Assembly (NCBI RefSeq): GCF_023283845.1
Contig: NZ_JAKILC010000009.1
Location: forward strand, 94,109 to 158,108
Source: Shewanella marinintestina
GTDB lineage: Bacteria; Pseudomonadota; Gammaproteobacteria; Enterobacterales; Shewanellaceae
Direction: 5' to 3'
DNA: 64,000 nucleotides
Made by a program: the position numbers and the translations under genes. Below the pieces are notes generated by a model that was not told the origin of the DNA, did not search any database, and saw only the letters and a program-made list of their open reading frames with translations. Below, piece by piece: positions 27,005 to 36,750 of this stretch. Every line of letters begins with the position of its first letter. The stretch's first letter is position 1.

Positions 27005-28867
27005 CTATATATTGTCAACCGACTGCCCTTTTAGAGCTAGCCTGATTGAATTATCCATACGCTTAGCAGCAAAGTCCTGCGTCGCTGTATCTAGTGCTTC
27101 AATCGCTTTTTCAATCGCATCAGCGTCATCTTCACTTGCGGTTTGAGCAAGTGCAGCCATATCAGCTTGGATGACTGTGCGTTCTTCATCTGACAGTAAA
27201 TCACCGTCTTTATTTAAGGCAGCGCTTAATGACTCAAGCACGCGTGCTGCTTCAACTTGTTTTTCAGCTAACATGCGGCGAGTAATATCCTCTTTAGCAT
27301 TTGCCATCGAGTCTTTTAGCATGCTACCGATTTCTTCATCACTTAAACCAAATGATGGTTTAACTTGAATACTTGATTGTACGCCAGTCGACTTTTCCAT
27401 TGCCGTTACGCTAAGCAAGCCATCAGCGTCAACCTGGAACGTCACGCGAATATGCGCAGCGCCAGCAGCAAGGGGTGGGATCCCCTTTAAGGTAAATCTC
27501 GCAAGCGAGCGACAATCAGATACTAATTCACGCTCACCTTGCACAACATGGAACGCCATCGCCGTTTGACCATCTTTAAAAGTGGTAAACTCTTGTGCGC
27601 GCGCAACTGGAATAGTGGTATTACGTGACACCACTTTCTCAACTAAGCCGCCCATGGTTTCGATACCTAGCGATAACGGAATAACATCGAGCAATAATAA
27701 GTCTGATTCAGGCTTATTGCCCACTAATATATCAGCCTGAATTGCAGCGCCAATGGCAACTACGCGGTCAGGGTCAATAGAGGTCAGTGGGGTTTTGCCC
27801 ATGAAGTTTTCAACTTCTTGGCGCACCAAAGGTACACGAGTTGAACCGCCAACCATCACAGTTTCTAGCACTTCATCATTACTCACGCCTGCATCACGCA
27901 GTGCACGACGACAACTTGCAACGGTTTTCTTTACAAGCTTGCTAATCAGGCTATCAAACAGCTCTCGGGTAACTGATAGCGATAAGGTAGCGCCGTTATC
28001 ATCAATCACAGTTGCTACAGTTTCAGCTGAATCTGTAAGTGCTTCTTTTACCCGGCGAGCTTCAATTTGCATCGAACGGTTTAAGCTGGCGCTAACATTA
28101 GTTAACTGCCATTGTTCAATAAAGTGAGCTTGAAGCTGATGGTCGAAATCATCACCACCTAATGCAGAATCACCACCGGTGGCCAATACTTCAAATACGC
28201 CTTTGTTTAAACGTAAAATTGAAATATCAAAAGTACCACCGCCTAAATCATAAACGGCAATCACACCTTCTTGACCAGAGTCTAAACCGTAAGCAATCGC
28301 TGCCGCTGTTGGTTCGTTTAATAAACGTAAGACTTTAACGCCAATTAGCGATGCCGCATCTTTAGTACCTTGACGCTGTGCGTCATCAAAATAGGCTGGA
28401 ACCGTGATCACCACACCTTCTAGCGTACCGCCAAGTGTTGATTCAGCACGCGCCACCAGCGGCTTTAAGATCTCCGCTGAAATTTGTACCGGATTAACTT
28501 TACCTTGAGGCGTAACAAAAATAGGTAGACCATTTTCGCTTGCTTCAAAAGCATAGGGCAAAGACTGCTCGCCAGACTGGATGTCGTTAAGACTGCGACC
28601 CATAAAGCGCTTAACAGATACAATGGTATTTTGTGGGTCTTGGGCAGAAAACGCTTCGGCTGCTAGGCCTACTTGTACGCCGTCTTGTGTATATCGAACA
28701 ACAGAAGGTAATGAGTGCTGTTCATCTTCATTGGGTAAGGTGTTCGCCACACCACTACGCACTGCAGCAACAAGTGAGTTAGTGGTGCCTAAATCGATCC
28801 CCACTGCGAGACGATGTTGGTGGGGAGCAGCGCTCTGTCCAGGCTCTGCTATCTGCAAAAGTGCCAT
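27005..28867 (-). CDS. hscA: Fe-S cluster chaperone HscA
   Basis: 620 residues. Hsp70-class ATPase that recognises the IscU LPPVK motif and drives cluster release. Start [34 protein letters not shown] matches E. coli, so the ATG at 28867 is used, not one ten codons earlier. [33 protein letters not shown] and [12 protein letters not shown] (substrate-binding start) are present. Between hscB and fdx. Confidence 0.96.
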   Translation of the reverse strand: MALLQIAEPGQSAAPHQHRLAVGIDLGTTNSLVAAVRSGVANTLPNEDEQHSLPSVVRYTQDGVQVGLAAEAFSAQDPQNTIVSVKRFMGRSLNDIQSGEQSLPYAFEASENGLPIFVTPQGKVNPVQISAEILKPLVARAESTLGGTLEGVVITVPAYFDDAQRQGTKDAASLIGVKVLRLLNEPTAAAIAYGLDSGQEGVIAVYDLGGGTFDISILRLNKGVFEVLATGGDSALGGDDFDHQLQAHFIEQWQLTNVSASLNRSMQIEARRVKEALTDSAETVATVIDDNGATLSLSVTRELFDSLISKLVKKTVASCRRALRDAGVSNDEVLETVMVGGSTRVPLVRQEVENFMGKTPLTSIDPDRVVAIGAAIQADILVGNKPESDLLLLDVIPLSLGIETMGGLVEKVVSRNTTIPVARAQEFTTFKDGQTAMAFHVVQGERELVSDCRSLARFTLKGIPPLAAGAAHIRVTFQVDADGLLSVTAMEKSTGVQSSIQVKPSFGLSDEEIGSMLKDSMANAKEDITRRMLAEKQVEAARVLESLSAALNKDGDLLSDEERTVIQADMAALAQTASEDDADAIEKAIEALDTATQDFAAKRMDNSIRLALKGQSVDNI

Positions 28868-28935
28868 AAATATCCACTTAAAAAAATGTTGGCTCAAAAA
28901 CTTGAGCCAACAATATTAAAAATTAACGCCGCTGG

Positions 28936-29460
28936 CTAATCTAAGAGTGCGTCTTCCACTCTAGCCAACTCGTCTTGTAATTTTGCCATAAACTTGAGTT
29001 TACGAATTTGATCTGCAGCCTGCAAATGTTCCGCTTCGAGATCGCTCACTAACAGCACTTTTAGTTGTGCTGTGATCTGTTTTGCGTATTGCTCAAACGA
29101 ATCATATAAAGCGGCGATTTCATCATCAGGCTCACCGCTATGGGCAATATCTTCAAGCGACTCACGCCATTCCATCTGCTGCATTAAAAACGCGGTGTCT
29201 TTAAGCGTGGTGGTTTCATGGCTGATCTCTATTCCTTTAAGTGCAAGCAAATGCTCGGCGCGCTGAATAGGATTTTTAAGCGTTTGAAAGGCGTCATTGA
29301 TTTGCGCTGTGCGCTGCACTGAAAGACGTTTATCTTGTTCGCTTGCGTTGGCAAACTTGTCGGGATGAACCGCCCTTTGCAGTTCGCGGTAGCGATCTGC
29401 AAGTAAGGCGGTGTCGACATCATAGGAAGGAAGTAAACTAAACAGCTCGAAATAATTCAT
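28936..29460 (-). CDS. hscB: Fe-S co-chaperone HscB
   Basis: 174 residues. J-domain protein delivering IscU to HscA. N-terminal J domain (1-75) with HPDKF in place of the canonical HPD signature context, then a three-helix IscU-binding domain with the acidic/hydrophobic [14 protein letters not shown] surface. Confidence 0.96.
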   Translation of the reverse strand: MNYFELFSLLPSYDVDTALLADRYRELQRAVHPDKFANASEQDKRLSVQRTAQINDAFQTLKNPIQRAEHLLALKGIEISHETTTLKDTAFLMQQMEWRESLEDIAHSGEPDDEIAALYDSFEQYAKQITAQLKVLLVSDLEAEHLQAADQIRKLKFMAKLQDELARVEDALLD

Positions 29461-29478
29461 AGTTTAACTTTAAGTGAT

Positions 29479-29802
29479 TTAAACGGTAAAACTCTCGCCG
29501 CAACCACATTCACCTTTCGCATTTGGGTTATTAAATTGGAAACCTTCGTTTAGACCTTCTTTAACAAAGTCCAACTCAATCCCTTGAAGATAGATAAAGC
29601 TTTTAGCATCGATAATGATTTTTACACCATCAATGTCATAAAGTTCATCGTCGTCATTAAGGTCATCAACAAACTCAAGTACATAAGCCATACCAGAACA
29701 ACCTGATGTCTTAAGTCCTAAGCGTAAGCCTAAACCTTTGCCACGGCTGGTTAAGAAATTCTTAACGCGCTCAGCCGCAGCGGGAGTGATACTAATTGCC
29801 AT
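29479..29802 (-). CDS. iscA: A-type Fe-S carrier IscA
   Basis: 107 residues. Carries assembled clusters to apoproteins. Three conserved Cys: TSGCSGMAY (about residue 35) and ECGCGESF near the C terminus (99 and 101). Confidence 0.96.
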   Translation of the reverse strand: MAISITPAAAERVKNFLTSRGKGLGLRLGLKTSGCSGMAYVLEFVDDLNDDDELYDIDGVKIIIDAKSFIYLQGIELDFVKEGLNEGFQFNNPNAKGECGCGESFTV

Positions 29803-29816
29803 CTTAACTCCAGGTA

Positions 29817-30200
29817 TTACTTAGATTGCTTTGTTTTGTACTCTTCAAGAGCGGCTTTAATCGCGTCTTCAGCCAAAATTGAGCAATGAATTTTTACTGG
29901 TGGTAACGCTAACTCTTCAGCAATGTCAGTGTTTTTAATCGCGCCTGCTTCTTCAATTGTTTTACCTTTAACCCACTCAGTCACAAGCGAGCTAGAAGCA
30001 ATGGCACTACCACAGCCATATGTCTTGAATTTAGCATCTTCGATAATACCGTTATCATCGATACGCAGTTGCAGCTTCATTACGTCACCACAAGCTGGCG
30101 CACCAACCATACCCGTTACTACTGACGGATCGTTCTTATCAAATGAACCTACGTTACGTGGGTTTTCGTAATGATCGATTACTTTTTCGCTATAAGCCAT
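29817..30200 (-). CDS. iscU: Fe-S scaffold IscU
   Basis: 127 residues. Scaffold on which 2Fe-2S clusters form. Ligand cysteines in [23 protein letters not shown] and HCSILAEDA; HscA-recognition motif LPPVK at about 99-103. Fourteen bases before iscA. Confidence 0.97.
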   Translation of the reverse strand: MAYSEKVIDHYENPRNVGSFDKNDPSVVTGMVGAPACGDVMKLQLRIDDNGIIEDAKFKTYGCGSAIASSSLVTEWVKGKTIEEAGAIKNTDIAEELALPPVKIHCSILAEDAIKAALEEYKTKQSK

Positions 30201-30241
30201 GATACAACTCCAATTTATCTATTCGTGAATTAAGTTAAGGA

Positions 30242-31456
30242 TTAGTGATGTGCCCACTGAACTGAATCCAGATCAATACCGTCTTTGAACATTTCCCAAA
30301 GCGGAGACATTTCCCTTAAATTACCAATAGATTCTTTAATCGTTTCTATTGCATGGTCGATCTCTTCATCTGTCGTGAAACGACCGATTGAGAATCGAAT
30401 TGAGCTGTGTGCCATTTCATCATTCAGACCCAATGCACGTAATACGTAGCTTGGTTCTAGACTTGCTGAAGTACATGCTGAACCTGAAGATACTGCTAAG
30501 TCTTTTAATGCCATCATCAACGACTCACCTTCAACGAAGTTGAAGCTCACGTTTAGGCTACCGCAGTGTCTGTTTTCCATATCACCGTTGATATAAGTCT
30601 CTTCGATATGGTTAATACCATTCCAAAGCTTGTCGCGCAGGCGACGAATGCGCTCGTTGTCCACATCCATATCCGCTTTTGCAATTGCAGCAGCTTCGCC
30701 CATACCCACAATTTGGTGAGTTGCTAGCGTACCACTACGCATGCCGCGCTCATGTCCGCCACCGTGCATTGCTGCTTCTAGGCGAATACGTGGCTTACGG
30801 CTCACATATAGTGCGCCAATACCTTTAGGTCCATACATTTTATGGCCAGAAATTGATAACAAGTCGACTTTAGTCTTTTGCACATCAATCGGCATTTTAC
30901 CTGCACTTTGTGCTGCATCGACATGGAATACGATTTTGCGTGAACGACATAGCTCACCAATCGCGTCGATATCTTGAATAACACCAATTTCGTTATTCAC
31001 TTGCATGATGCTCACTAAAATAGTGTCTTCACGCATTGCAGCTTCAATCATAGCAACTGGAATGAGACCACTTGGCTCAGGCTGAAGGTAAGTCACTTCA
31101 TAACCTTCACGCTCAAGTTGGCGACAAGTATCTAGAACCGCTTTGTGTTCTGTCTTGCTAGTGATGATGTGCTTGCCTTTCTTGTGGTAGAAGTGAGCAA
31201 CACCTTTAATTGCAAGGTTGTCAGACTCAGTTGCACCAGACGTGAAAACAATTTCACGTGGGTCAGCATTGATAAGATCTGCAATTTGGTTACGCGCAAT
31301 ATCAACCGCTTCTTCAGCTTGCCAGCCGTAACGGTGAGAACGAGACGCTGGATTACCAAAAATGCCGTCCATTGTCATGCACTTCATCATTTTCTCTGCA
31401 ACGCGAGGGTCAACCGGCGTCGTCGCAGCATAATCTAAATAGATAGGTAGCTTCAT
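30242..31456 (-). CDS. iscS: Cysteine desulfurase IscS
   Basis: 404 residues, as in E. coli. PLP enzyme that takes sulfur from cysteine for Fe-S clusters, tRNA thiolation and other cofactors. [11 protein letters not shown] start, PLP Lys in [12 protein letters not shown], persulfide Cys in [20 protein letters not shown] (about residue 328). ATG at 31456 chosen (GGAG seven bases upstream); a GTG directly before it is less likely. Confidence 0.97.
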   Translation of the reverse strand: MKLPIYLDYAATTPVDPRVAEKMMKCMTMDGIFGNPASRSHRYGWQAEEAVDIARNQIADLINADPREIVFTSGATESDNLAIKGVAHFYHKKGKHIITSKTEHKAVLDTCRQLEREGYEVTYLQPEPSGLIPVAMIEAAMREDTILVSIMQVNNEIGVIQDIDAIGELCRSRKIVFHVDAAQSAGKMPIDVQKTKVDLLSISGHKMYGPKGIGALYVSRKPRIRLEAAMHGGGHERGMRSGTLATHQIVGMGEAAAIAKADMDVDNERIRRLRDKLWNGINHIEETYINGDMENRHCGSLNVSFNFVEGESLMMALKDLAVSSGSACTSASLEPSYVLRALGLNDEMAHSSIRFSIGRFTTDEEIDHAIETIKESIGNLREMSPLWEMFKDGIDLDSVQWAHH

Positions 31457-31538
31457 CACACACTCCGTACTTTGTAGTCTCTAACAGAGACCACTTACAA
31501 CGTACAAAAAATAATTTTTATATTCATAACAAAAGCTG

Positions 31539-32000
31539 CTAAATGCTGAGCCTTTGCTCCTGCTGCAATTTATCCTGTTTAACGGAGATAAACTGCACAT
31601 CTCTTTTATGCATTAATCCTGCTAACGATATGCCATTCAAGAAATCGGAGATTTGATTGCTTAAATCTCCCCAAAGAGAATGGGTTAAACATCGCGTTCC
31701 ACTCTGGCAGTTTCCCTGACCTTGACAACGAGTTGCATCGACGGACTCATCAACCGCACGTACAACCATACCAACAGAGATTTCACATGCGTCAGTACCT
31801 AGGCGATATCCACCACCGGGCCCACGGACACTTGAAACCAAGCCGTTTTTTCTAAGTTTTGCAAAGAGTTGTTCGAGGTAAGATAGAGAGATCCCTTGAC
31901 GCTCAGAAATATCGGCTAATGGTACGGGACCATTTGTAGAATGCATAGCAACATCTAGCATTGCTGTGACTGCGTACCGACCTTTCGATGTAAGTTTCAT
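31539..32000 (-). CDS. iscR: Fe-S dependent transcriptional regulator IscR
   Basis: 153 residues. Rrf2-family winged helix; the holo form with a [2Fe-2S] cluster represses isc. [19 protein letters not shown] start, recognition helix region [28 protein letters not shown], and the three ligand Cys in [16 protein letters not shown] (with His). Start fixed by homology; a longer frame exists upstream. Tandem sites in its own promoter imply feedback. Confidence 0.97.
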   Translation of the reverse strand: MKLTSKGRYAVTAMLDVAMHSTNGPVPLADISERQGISLSYLEQLFAKLRKNGLVSSVRGPGGGYRLGTDACEISVGMVVRAVDESVDATRCQGQGNCQSGTRCLTHSLWGDLSNQISDFLNGISLAGLMHKRDVQFISVKQDKLQQEQRLSI

Positions 32001-32039
32001 GCTACTACGTCTCCCAAAAAAGCATAGGCTAATTTCAAC

Positions 32040-32089
32040 ATACCCGACTGTTTTAGTCAAGTATAAAACCTAGCAATTTGGTCAGGTAT
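32040..32089 (-). promoter_or_regulatory. Tandem IscR type-1 operators of the isc promoter
   Basis: Bases 32040-32064 match the 25-bp type-1 IscR consensus (ATA..., GACT-W5-AGTC core, ...GTAT) at essentially every position. Directly next, 32065-32089 is a degenerate copy retaining the right half GGTCAGGTAT (about 18 of 25). The arrangement resembles the multiple sites at the E. coli iscR promoter. Confidence 0.85.
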
Positions 32090-32112
32090 TAATAGGATCA
32101 TGACAGGAAATT

Positions 32113-32141
32113 AAATACCCCGTCATTTTGCTGGGGTATTT
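32113..32141 (-). terminator. Probable terminator of cysE
   Basis: AAATACCCC and GGGGTATTT form a 9-bp stem with an 11-base loop, 56 bases after the cysE stop; the T tract is short. Confidence 0.65.
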
Positions 32142-32196
32142 AACCTGTTTATTAGGCAAGATTCAATGGAATTTAAGATTTTAAACGCACATTCTG

Positions 32197-33018
32197 CTAG
32201 ATAATGGGATCAAACTCATCTATTGACTTCTGACGCTTCTGCGCTGCCGCAATTTCTGCGTCGCTGAAATCTTCAACATCAAGCTCTGGCAGCTTCTCAG
32301 TACAAACGCTGCCGCCTAAAGTTTGTACTGCTTGGCACACTTCCTGTACTTTAGAATCCATCAAATGCATATGATCGAGCATCTGCCCAATAGCATTAGC
32401 AACCGGATCAGGATTATCAGGTGATACCGCGTAAGCATCGAAGCCATACTTTTTGGCCATTTCGGTACGGCGCTCTGATGTTTCTTTAGACTGCGCAGAT
32501 GGCGTTGCGACCACACGACCAGGAATACCGACCACTGTGGTGTCAGCTGGTACGTCTTTAACCACGACTGAATTAGAGCCAACACGAGCCCCGTCGTTCA
32601 TGGTGATCGGACCTAATATCTTAGCACCAGCACCAATCACCACATTATTACCTAATGTCGGGTGACGTTTGCCCGCTTGCCAAGTAGTACCACCTAAGGT
32701 CACACCATGGTAAAGCGTACAGTCGTTACCGATATTGGCGGTTTCACCAATTACCACGCCCATACCATGGTCGATGAAGAAGCGATCACCAATAGTTGCA
32801 CCAGGATGGATCTCAACCCCGGTTAACCAACGTGAAAACGTTGATAAACATCGCGCTGAAAGTCGCCAATTTCTCACCCACAGTTTATTGCTTACCCTGT
32901 GGATCCAAATCGCCTGCATTCCCGGGTAATTGAATAGAATTTCAATGGTTCCGTTAGCGGCGGGATCTCTATGGTAAATAGAGGCTATGTCGTCTTTCAG
33001 TCTTGCGATAACACCCAT
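32197..33018 (-). CDS. cysE: Serine O-acetyltransferase
   Basis: 273 residues, E. coli size. Makes O-acetylserine from serine and acetyl-CoA, the committed step of cysteine synthesis. N-terminal helical part, then hexapeptide beta-helix ([44 protein letters not shown]) and the HGVTLGG catalytic region. The C-terminal ~100 residues are longer than the minimal fold, and the feedback/CysK-binding Ile end is present as FDPII. Lying between trmJ and iscR it couples cysteine supply to Fe-S synthesis by position. Confidence 0.94.
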   Translation of the reverse strand: MGVIARLKDDIASIYHRDPAANGTIEILFNYPGMQAIWIHRVSNKLWVRNWRLSARCLSTFSRWLTGVEIHPGATIGDRFFIDHGMGVVIGETANIGNDCTLYHGVTLGGTTWQAGKRHPTLGNNVVIGAGAKILGPITMNDGARVGSNSVVVKDVPADTTVVGIPGRVVATPSAQSKETSERRTEMAKKYGFDAYAVSPDNPDPVANAIGQMLDHMHLMDSKVQEVCQAVQTLGGSVCTEKLPELDVEDFSDAEIAAAQKRQKSIDEFDPII

Positions 33019-33039
33019 TTAGCTACTTCCTTTTTAGCG

Positions 33040-33804
33040 CTACTTTTCTTTAGTCTCATTTTTAGCGACGACTTTATCAATCGAAGTCAAAATACCGCGC
33101 AAGATATTCATCTCTTGGCGTTCAATACGGGTACGGCTAAACAAACGACGTAACTTAGTCATTATCTGGCCGGGATGATTTTTAACGATAAAATTAGTCG
33201 ATAGCAATGTGTTTTCTAAATGCTCGAAGAAATTCTCACGCTCTCTTGAAGATGGAAACGCTTCGAGGTTTTCATCATTTTCATCAACTGGTACTGGTTC
33301 AACACCGCTTTCAACTTGAGCTAAGTGCGCAACTCGCGCTTCATAACAAATGATTTGCACAGCTTGTGCTAAGTTGAGCGAGGTATATTCAGGGTTAGCC
33401 GGAATCGCCACGTGGTAATCACAGCGCTGTAGCTCTTCATTAGTCAGACCGTTATTTTCACGACCAAACACAATCGCCACTGGACCATTAAGCGCAGAAC
33501 CTACAAGCTTCTCACCCGCTTCACGCGGCTCAAGCATCGGCCAGTCCAAGGTACGGCTACGCGCACTGGTTGCGATAACTAAGCTACAATCTGCAATGGC
33601 TTCTTCTACAGAGCTAACTGTTTTCGCATGCTTTAAAATATCTGAAGCACCTGCCGCTAGGGCAATAGAGTGCCCATCAGGCTCTACCTTTGGCTCAGCC
33701 AGATATAAAGTGGATAACCCCATGGTTTTCATAGCACGGGCTGTTGAACCTATATTCCCTGGGTGGGAAGTACCGACAAGAACGACACGAATATTGCTGA
33801 GCAT
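33040..33804 (-). CDS. trmJ: tRNA (cytidine/uridine 32-2'-O)-methyltransferase TrmJ
   Basis: 254 residues. SPOUT-class enzyme that 2'-O-methylates position 32. N-terminal SPOUT knot: [57 protein letters not shown]-terminal helical extension ([13 protein letters not shown]). Twenty-one bases upstream of cysE; divergent from suhB as expected for this locus. Confidence 0.94.
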   Translation of the reverse strand: MLSNIRVVLVGTSHPGNIGSTARAMKTMGLSTLYLAEPKVEPDGHSIALAAGASDILKHAKTVSSVEEAIADCSLVIATSARSRTLDWPMLEPREAGEKLVGSALNGPVAIVFGRENNGLTNEELQRCDYHVAIPANPEYTSLNLAQAVQIICYEARVAHLAQVESGVEPVPVDENDENLEAFPSSRERENFFEHLENTLLSTNFIVKNHPGQIMTKLRRLFSRTRIERQEMNILRGILTSIDKVVAKNETKEK

Positions 33805-33885
33805 GAAACTACTTATATTTTCTGAGAGAACACGTGTAAGAATGTTACCACAAGCACCTCATTTTGCTTATACAAAAATCAACAT

Positions 33886-33913
33886 TTGATATAACTGTCA
33901 AATAGAGTATAAT
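33886..33913 (+). promoter_or_regulatory. Sigma-70 promoter of suhB
   Basis: TTGATA (33886-33891), 16-base spacer, TATAAT (33908-33913). The start codon is 49 bases further, with AGGGGA before it. Confidence 0.75.
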
Positions 33914-33961
33914 CCGCCTCCGATAATTTATATCCGTTCTTTTACATCCAGGGGATTTGCA

Positions 33962-34762
33962 ATGCTTCCAATGCATACCATTGCTGTGCGCGCTGCTCGC
34001 GCTGCCGGCCAAACTATTGTACGCGCCTATGCGGAACTAGACCGTATAGAAGTCACCTCTAAAGGTGTTAACGACTACGTGACTAACGTAGACAAGGAAG
34101 CTGAAGCTGCAATCACGTATCAGATCCGTAAAGCTTACCCAGACCACACAATCGTTTGTGAGGAAAGCGGTGAGAATAAAGGAACTAACAAAGATTACGT
34201 TTGGATTGTTGACCCTCTGGATGGCACTAATAACTTCGTAAGAGGTATTCCTCACTTTGCTGTATCTATCGCGATGCAGTTTAAAGGCAAGACCGAAGTT
34301 GCAGTTGTTTACGATCCTATCCGTGACGAATTGTTCTCTGCTGTACGCGGCAAGTTCGCTAAGCTTAACGATTTCCGTATCCGTGTTAAAAACACAGATT
34401 TGAACGAAACTATCATTGCGACTGGTTTCCCATTCAAAGCTAAGCAACACACTGAAACTTACATGAAATTGTTTGCAGCTGCATTCACTCAATCTGCTGA
34501 CGTACGTCGCGCAGGTTCTGCAGCACTCGATCTAGCTTACCTTGCAGCTGGCCGTGTTGATGGTTTCTTCGAAATCGGTCTTAAGCCATGGGATATCGCT
34601 GCTGGCGACCTAATCGTACGTGAAGCAGGTGGTACTGTGACTGACTTTACAGGTAACCACAACTACCTAGTATCTGGCAACATCGTTGCTGGTACACCAA
34701 AGACTACGATTGCACTACTTAAGACTTTCCGCCCATTATTGAGCGAAGCACTTAAGCGTTAA
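33962..34762 (+). CDS. suhB: Inositol-1-monophosphatase / Nus factor SuhB
   Basis: 266 residues. Mg-dependent phosphatase that also serves in the rRNA antitermination complex. Metal-site motifs EESGE, WIVDPLDGTNNFVRGIPHFAVSIA and PWDIAAGDLIVREAGG. Good ribosome site AGGGGA and own terminator; codon usage looks biased as in highly expressed genes. Confidence 0.95.
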   Translation: MLPMHTIAVRAARAAGQTIVRAYAELDRIEVTSKGVNDYVTNVDKEAEAAITYQIRKAYPDHTIVCEESGENKGTNKDYVWIVDPLDGTNNFVRGIPHFAVSIAMQFKGKTEVAVVYDPIRDELFSAVRGKFAKLNDFRIRVKNTDLNETIIATGFPFKAKQHTETYMKLFAAAFTQSADVRRAGSAALDLAYLAAGRVDGFFEIGLKPWDIAAGDLIVREAGGTVTDFTGNHNYLVSGNIVAGTPKTTIALLKTFRPLLSEALKR

Positions 34763-34782
34763 TTTGCTCTAGTGATATATTT

Positions 34783-34807
34783 AAACCGCCTTTATGGCGG
34801 TTTTTTT
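34783..34807 (+). terminator. Terminator of suhB
   Basis: AAACCGCC-TTTAT-GGCGGTTTTTTT, 20 bases after the stop. Confidence 0.9.
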
Positions 34808-35219
34808 ATAATTGTTTTCTATATCAGCGCTAGCGAAACTACATCAAAAATAACCAAAGCCAATATTGACTCACGAAAACAGCTGATTAAGTTACGCTAA
34901 ATAGATCGTATGTTTATACGTACCAAACAAAAAAATTCGGTTCCGAACACTAATCCTCCCGTTCCCTTCCTTTAAACAGCACTACTGTGCTAGTGCTGTA
35001 AGCTAAATACTACCCTCATTGTTATTCAATCTTTTTGTTATTTTTTAATCAGAAAAAATTCATACACTCTAGCGTTATATACTTAGGCTTATACCAATAA
35101 CATTTGTAGGTAATTTATTGCTACGGTTGACAGAAAGATAACGCCGATGAGCGTTAACGACTTAATTGACAATAAATGGTGAAAAAGCAAAATCAACAAA
35201 TGAAATTTTAAAACGCAAT
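34808..35219. other. Intergenic region upstream of psiE
   Basis: No gene seen. It has a small inverted repeat TAACGC/GCGTTA at 35139-35156 and is otherwise AT-rich; a CRP site follows at its right end. I could not find a full Pho box, only a CTGTCA half-like element. Confidence 0.4.
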
Positions 35220-35235
35220 TGTGAATAATGTCACA
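35220..35235 (+). promoter_or_regulatory. Perfect CRP site upstream of psiE
   Basis: TGTGA-ATAATG-TCACA, all ten consensus bases, centred about 73 bases before the psiE start. A second AATGTCACAT copy follows at 35241-35250. Confidence 0.75.
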
Positions 35236-35300
35236 TCGATAATGTCACATTATTTTAATTTGCTGATACCCTTTATCAAACGACTGTAATAGGGAATACC

Positions 35301-35708
35301 ATGGATAAAATGTATCGAAAATATGGCATTAGCAGTATTAAAGCCATTGAGCATCTCGTATTAATCATTATAGCAATTTCGACTGTTGTCGCGATTGGCC
35401 AAGAAATTAAACATATTTTCGATGTAGGCGCAGTAACACTTGCCGATCTACTTCTACTGTTTATTTACCTTGAAGTACTGGCGATGGTGTCACATTACGC
35501 AGAGTCGGGTAAACTGCCCATTCGTATGCCACTGTATATTGCTATCGTCGCGTTAGCTCGTTACCTAATCCTTGACATGAAAGCTATGGATGATTGGCGA
35601 ATTATTGCGATATCACTATCGACCTTAACTCTTGCAGCAACAGTCATAGTGATCCGCTGGGGACAATTAAAACTACCTTACCCGCGCCCTAAAGAAGAAG
35701 ATTTATAG
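35301..35708 (+). CDS. psiE: Phosphate-starvation-inducible membrane protein PsiE
   Basis: 135 residues, four transmembrane segments (about 18-36, 47-66, 76-94, 103-121). LLLLFIYLEVLAMVSHYAESGKLPIRMPLYIAIVALARYLI is the family core. Function unknown; E. coli psiE responds to PhoB and CRP, and here a perfect CRP site is present. Confidence 0.92.
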   Translation: MDKMYRKYGISSIKAIEHLVLIIIAISTVVAIGQEIKHIFDVGAVTLADLLLLFIYLEVLAMVSHYAESGKLPIRMPLYIAIVALARYLILDMKAMDDWRIIAISLSTLTLAATVIVIRWGQLKLPYPRPKEEDL

Positions 35709-35743
35709 GTCAATTACTCATCATTGCCTAATTCAAAACGTCT

Positions 35744-35777
35744 AAATGCCTGAACATCTGCTTCAGGCATTTTTTTA
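35744..35777 (+). terminator. Terminator of psiE
   Basis: AAATGCCTGAA and TTCAGGCATTT, 11-bp stem, followed by T7. Confidence 0.9.
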
Positions 35778-35892
35778 TATTGTAAATCGCAGTGTTTTTT
35801 ATCCTATAATGCTCGTAATAACTTTCGCTTTAATTATCTTGGTAAGATCTTTAAGCTATCTAGTTATGCGCTAGACCTAAGGATAACTCAGT

Positions 35893-36189
35893 ATGGAAAG
35901 CTACCAAGAAGAGAGACGCCGTTCTATCCGCGTTGATATGGAGTCAGAAACAGTGAATATCGCCATACAAAGCGATGTTGACGTAATTACTAAGCCTGCT
36001 ATTGCCCGTTGTATCGATCTTTCACGTAAAGGCGCGTTACTACACTGCCAACAAGCTATGCCCCTAGGAACCTTAATTGCCATTACGTTTAATGCCGGTA
36101 AAGAGAACCAAAATAGCGTAAAAGGGCAAGTTTGCCGATGTATCACACTAGACGATCAAAGTTTCCACGTTGCCTTACAACTCATATAA
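35893..36189 (+). CDS. PilZ-domain protein
   Basis: 98 residues, a stand-alone PilZ domain. The c-di-GMP binding pair is present: RRRSIRVDME near the N terminus (RxxxR) and CIDLSRKGALL (D-x-S-x-x-G) at about 41-51. A c-di-GMP effector whose partner is unknown. Confidence 0.85.
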   Translation: MESYQEERRRSIRVDMESETVNIAIQSDVDVITKPAIARCIDLSRKGALLHCQQAMPLGTLIAITFNAGKENQNSVKGQVCRCITLDDQSFHVALQLI

Positions 36190-36227
36190 GTATTGCTTAA
36201 CCCAGCCTTCGAACTCTAGTCGATAAA

Positions 36228-36247
36228 AAGCCTGCAAAAGCAGGCTT
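36228..36247 (-). terminator. Terminator between the PilZ gene and yecH
   Basis: AAGCCTGC-AAAA-GCAGGCTT with an A run on the left; works for yecH on the minus strand and possibly both ways. Confidence 0.75.
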
Positions 36248-36272
36248 ATATACGTTAATCCATCACAGGTTT

Positions 36273-36515
36273 TTAGTGATTACAGATCCTATCTGCTGCG
36301 GTTTCAATCCCAGCCTCAGAATGAATAAACTTACCTTTCTTTTCTAGAAACTCGATCAACTCATCAGCATTCATCTCGGAAGCTGAGCAAGTGTGATAGT
36401 GGGCTTTCTCGCCAAAAGTAGTATGCATTAATTGTCTTAACGCTGATTTTGTTAACGACTGACCCTGTGCGAGCATAAGCTCCATCACTTGATGACCATG
36501 AACTGACTCTGACAT
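36273..36515 (-). CDS. yecH: YecH family metal-binding protein
   Basis: 80 residues, aligned end to end with E. coli YecH: SVHGHQVMELM, FGEKAHYHTCSASEMNADELIEFLEKKGKFI and final ICNH. Conserved His/Cys (HGH, HTC, CNH) suggest a metal site. Role not established. Confidence 0.88.
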   Translation of the reverse strand: MSESVHGHQVMELMLAQGQSLTKSALRQLMHTTFGEKAHYHTCSASEMNADELIEFLEKKGKFIHSEAGIETAADRICNH

Positions 36516-36750
36516 ATTCTACCTACCCTTAAACTGTACACGTTAAGCTGCATATATAAAGCACTTTATACGCTATCTATTCCGACAAAACTTTGATCTC
36601 GCTAGCAGTCAGATGATTCTCACTAAAATTACGTAGGCAGATCTTAACTAAGCACATAATATTAGCGAATCGAATTAAACTCGCCGACACACTTTTCTGA
36701 ACTATGATTCTGATAAGCTGTGATAGGTCCAAGATATAAATGAGTCGCTT

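Noticed and set aside
35120..35160. Pho box upstream of psiE
   Set aside because: Only one CTGTCA-like half on the opposite strand; no second half at the right spacing.
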